Shown here in pieces: positions 19,655 through 21,943 of a DNA stretch of 21,943 nucleotides (within the stretch, counting starts at the first letter, position 1; every line of letters starts with the position of its first letter). The position numbers and the translations under genes are program-made. The notes under the pieces were generated by a model. The model ran no database searches. It was given only the letters and a program-made list of their open reading frames with translations, and was not told the DNA's origin. This DNA comes from a virus: IMG/VR virus record IMGVR_UViG_3300042317_001356, positions 1 to 21,943 of that record, one strand, 5' to 3'.

Positions 19655-21763
19655 TTAGATGATAACAGCTCCCCCAATCATTCCCCCCGCTGCCAGCGCC
19701 CCGCCGCCGATACTGCCAAACATGCCCATCATTCCGGCATCGCGGGAGGCTCCGGCTTGGATTCCGGCACCTCGGAGGGCGGCTTGGTTGTTTTGGAAGC
19801 TGTTGTAGATCGACGCCTGCATGTTCGTGTTCGTGTTGAAGAGGTCGGAGCCGTAGTTCATCGTTTGGCCGTAGGCTTGGCCGATGAGTCCGGCGCTGGG
19901 GGAGATCGTGGCGATGGGCATGTTGCTGCCGAGGGCTCGCTGGTAGGGGTCGAGGGCGACTTGGCTTTGGGCCATGCCTTGCGCGAGGGCGGCGCTGGTC
20001 TGGCCGAGTCCCGCCTGCTGGCCGTAGAGGCCGGAGAGCATGGAGGTGCGGGCTTGGTTTTGATCGAAATTCATCCCGGCGACCGAGCCGAGGAAGGCGC
20101 GGTTGTATTGCTCTTGCTGCTGGTTGGCGGCTTGGTTCTGGGCCTGGGCCGACATGTCCTGGGAGACATTGTATTGCGCGGCGTTGAGGTTGGCCTGTTG
20201 GTTCGCGAGGTTGGCCTGCTGGGCGAATTGGGCGTTGTTGGTGGCGCGTTGGTCGGCACTGGCGAAGGTCGCGGCGTTGGCCTGTTGCTGGAGATTGGCG
20301 TTGGTCTGGCCGAGCTGGAGGGCGGCGGCTTGGTTGGCGAGCCCGGCGCGGAGGAAGGCGTCTTGGTTGGAAAGGCTGGCCTGCTGGCGGTTTTGCATAT
20401 TCGCCAGCGCCATTTGCTGCTGGTTGCCTGCGTTGTATTGACCTGTTTGAAGGGCGGCTTGTTGATTTTGAAGGGCGGCTTGGAGTCCTCCTTGCTGTTG
20501 AAATTCGGCGGCCCGGGCGTTGGCAGATTGGTTGGCAAGCGCGGCGCGGAGGTTGGCGTCTTGATTGGCGAGGGCGGTTTGTTGCTGGCTTTGGGTATTG
20601 AGCTGGCCAATGCCAAACGCGGTCTGCTGGTTGGCGAGTTGGGCTTGGAGGTTGCGGGCGGTATTTCCCTCCATGCGGGTGGCGTAGGCTTGGTTGGCGG
20701 CTTGGCGGATGCCGGTGCCTTGGTTGAGGGTTTGCTGGGCAAAGGCAAGGCGCTCGTTTTCACGCTGCGAGGTGAAGCGGTCGCGGTTGAGGAGTTCGGC
20801 AGCCACGGCGGATTGGCCGAGGCCAAGTCCACGGGCAGCGGCGGCGGCGCGAGCGCTCTGCGTGGCGTCTCGGCTTTGCTCGGCGGAGAGAGAACCCCCG
20901 AGAGCAAGGTCGCTGGCGGCGCGGGATTCCAGTTGGCCAAGGAGTCCGCCTCCTCTGGCTTCGTTCATCAGTCCACGCTCGGCGGCGCTGGCGCGGATGT
21001 TCCCGACTCCGACTTCGCCGATTTGATCCATTTGCGCGGCCCTCATGCGTTGAGCGCGAACTTGATTGGGGTCGTAGCCTGCCGGTCCCTGCACATCGGC
21101 GACTTGTCCCATTTGCGATGCAATACCCTGAGCGGCAAGCACGCGCCGCGCTTGCACATCGGCAACTGGGCCAGCCTGCGCGGCCTCCATGCGGCCGACA
21201 TCGGCGACGCGGGCTCCGCTGACTTGATCGGCGGCGACTTGCCCGGCGCGAATCTGGTCGGGGCGGTAGAGCTGGCCGAGGGCCATGTCGTTGAGCCGGG
21301 ACATGGCGGGGTCTTGGCCTTGCGCGGCGTATTGGTCGCGGAGCTGGCCGAGGCCGGTCGAGGCCGCGTTTACCTGGTTGATGCCGCTTTGGGCTTGATC
21401 CAGATTGGCGCGGGCGGCGCGGGTGTAGTCGTTGTCGAGTTGGCGGGCGATGTCGCGGGTCGATTCCTGCGCTTGGTCTTGGAAGGCGTCGTTGGTGCGA
21501 ATCGCGGCATCGGCTTGGCTGTTGGCGTTTTGGGAGGCGTATTGCGAAATAGCCCCCATTTCCTCGGCGAAACTGCGAGGCTGCGGGGCGGGCGGACGAT
21601 TGCCCCCCATTCCCATGCCGCCTCCACCACCACCGCTGGACATTTTTCCTCCCCCGCTGGACATGGCTTGCGACATGGCTTGCGACATGGCTTGCGACAT
21701 GGCGGCGGACATTCCGCCTCCGCCACCCCCACCGCTGGACATTGCTGCTGACATCATTGACAT
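19655..21763 (-). CDS. Large Q/A/N-rich virion (tail/ejection) protein with hydrophobic C-terminus
   Basis: The 702-aa protein has three parts. The N-terminus (1-57) is Met/Ser/Gly low complexity with AMSQ repeats. The long middle is helical, Gln/Ala/Asn-rich and repetitive, with recurring 'LANQxANLxAA' units such as ALANQDANLRAALANQSA and QANLANQQANLNAAQ, indicating long coiled-coil or alpha-solenoid rods. The C-terminus (679-702, GMMGMFGSIGGGALAAGGMI...) is Gly-rich and hydrophobic, apt for membrane insertion. This resembles phage internal virion or ejection-tube proteins rather than an enzyme. Downstream are the PP-loop gene (2 bases away) and other virion-like genes. An AAAGGA Shine-Dalgarno precedes the ATG at 21763. 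A tape-measure or tail-fibre role is less likely but not excluded. Confidence 0.7.
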   Translation of the reverse strand: MSMMSAAMSSGGGGGGGMSAAMSQAMSQAMSQAMSSGGGKMSSGGGGGGMGMGGNRPPAPQPRSFAEEMGAISQYASQNANSQADAAIRTNDAFQDQAQESTRDIARQLDNDYTRAARANLDQAQSGINQVNAASTGLGQLRDQYAAQGQDPAMSRLNDMALGQLYRPDQIRAGQVAADQVSGARVADVGRMEAAQAGPVADVQARRVLAAQGIASQMGQVADVQGPAGYDPNQVRAQRMRAAQMDQIGEVGVGNIRASAAERGLMNEARGGGLLGQLESRAASDLALGGSLSAEQSRDATQSARAAAAARGLGLGQSAVAAELLNRDRFTSQRENERLAFAQQTLNQGTGIRQAANQAYATRMEGNTARNLQAQLANQQTAFGIGQLNTQSQQQTALANQDANLRAALANQSANARAAEFQQQGGLQAALQNQQAALQTGQYNAGNQQQMALANMQNRQQASLSNQDAFLRAGLANQAAALQLGQTNANLQQQANAATFASADQRATNNAQFAQQANLANQQANLNAAQYNVSQDMSAQAQNQAANQQQEQYNRAFLGSVAGMNFDQNQARTSMLSGLYGQQAGLGQTSAALAQGMAQSQVALDPYQRALGSNMPIATISPSAGLIGQAYGQTMNYGSDLFNTNTNMQASIYNSFQNNQAALRGAGIQAGASRDAGMMGMFGSIGGGALAAGGMIGGAVII
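21661..21708. repeat. 12-bp tandem repeat encoding AMSQ units
   Basis: ACATGGCTTGCG occurs three times head to tail (21661-21696), followed by a degenerate unit ACATGGCGGCGG. On the minus strand it encodes AMSQAMSQ-like repeats at the N-terminus of the 702-aa protein, beside poly-Gly tracts. Slippage would add or remove 4 residues in frame. Confidence 0.85.
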
Positions 21764-21943
21764 GGGGGGAGGTCCTTTCTGAGAAACATGGAGGCGTTTT
21801 CTTCGCCGTAGTTGAGGGTGAGTTCTTCGCCGGTGGCGATGTCGCGCAGGGCGTAGTGCCGCATGAGTTCGTTCACGCGGTCGATTTCGTGGTCGGTGTT
21901 GGGCGCTTCGCTGTGGTTGTAGAAGCCTGCCATGCCGCCGCCG
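21754..21943 (-). CDS. SET-domain protein, C-terminal part (5' end outside window)
   Basis: On the minus strand from the window edge, a frame open to a TGA at 21754-21756 encodes GMAGFYNHSEAPNTDHEI... and 'MRHYALRDIATGEELTLNYGEENASMF'. These are the two most conserved SET-domain motifs: NHSxxPN (the pseudoknot/AdoMet-binding strand) and 'A.RDIA.GEELT..YG' with the catalytic-site Tyr of the NYG motif. SET proteins transfer methyl groups from S-adenosylmethionine to lysines; small bacterial and phage versions exist with unknown targets. The stop overlaps the ATG of the 702-aa protein by 10 bases, so the two are in one message. The N-terminal half is beyond the window. Confidence 0.85.
   Translation of the reverse strand, partial: GGGMAGFYNHSEAPNTDHEIDRVNELMRHYALRDIATGEELTLNYGEENASMFLRKDLPPCQ

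Noticed and set aside
19757-21751. 664-aa open frame on the plus strand opposite the 702-aa protein
   Set aside because: It is Gly/Val/Leu-rich antisense reading of a Gln/Ala-rich gene, with no motif or ribosome site; the minus-strand gene has clear repeat architecture, operon overlaps and a Shine-Dalgarno.

Overview
The window reads as part of a temperate tailed-bacteriophage (or prophage) genome from a GC-rich bacterium. Evidence for a phage: a DnaB-type replicative helicase next to a small primosome-like protein, a DEDDh exonuclease, an excisionase-like HTH protein, an ArdC antirestriction protein, a tyrosine integrase beside a tRNA-derived attachment core, and a block of very large repetitive virion/ejection-type proteins. 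The host cannot be fixed from the sequence. The attachment core matches the 3' half of a tRNA-Arg(ACG) gene without an encoded CCA, so the host should carry such a gene. No terminase, portal or capsid gene is visible, so those lie outside the window. Phage-like genes lie on both sides of the attachment core, so it looks more like an attP in free (circularised or packaged) phage DNA than a chromosome junction.

Layout. (1) Positions 1-5706, minus strand: a compact early/replication operon of about 14 genes, almost all coupled by ATGA or TGATG overlaps. In transcription order: a ribbon-helix-helix (RHH) regulator, two tiny ORFs, an excisionase-like HTH protein, a 300-aa HTH protein, small unknowns, a DEDDh exonuclease, a small basic protein, a replication-initiation/helicase-loader-like protein, an unknown, DnaB, a DUF551 protein and a partial Cys-motif protein. 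(2) Positions 5707-5788: a divergent control region with a perfect 15-bp inverted repeat, flanked by two divergent RHH genes. (3) Positions 5789-10996, plus strand: the second RHH regulator, a membrane protein, a PEGA-like lipoprotein, ArdC, several small phage unknowns, then the attachment region and the integrase. Three gene starts in this arm are preceded by an almost identical 25-nt hairpin element in place of a Shine-Dalgarno. (4) Positions 10993-21943, minus strand, convergent with the integrase: a partial SET-domain protein, a 702-aa Q/A/N-rich virion-like protein, a PAPS-reductase-family PP-loop protein overlapping a YkgJ-type cysteine-cluster protein, two virion-like unknowns, and a 2008-aa polyvalent protein with FDPTTAVLV-type repeats, a glycine-rich hydrophobic segment and an HEIGH metallopeptidase motif.

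How it may work together (inference): the two RHH proteins and their shared palindromic operator look like a lysis/lysogeny-type switch between a leftward replication operon and a rightward arm carrying ArdC and the integrase. A 12-bp direct repeat (AAAGTGGCGRMC-like) flanks the tRNA-derived core, as arm-type integrase sites would. It also occurs as a tandem pair inside the 300-aa HTH gene more than 5 kb away. The right-hand block probably encodes virion proteins ejected with the DNA, with SET, PP-loop and YkgJ genes embedded among them as accessory functions.
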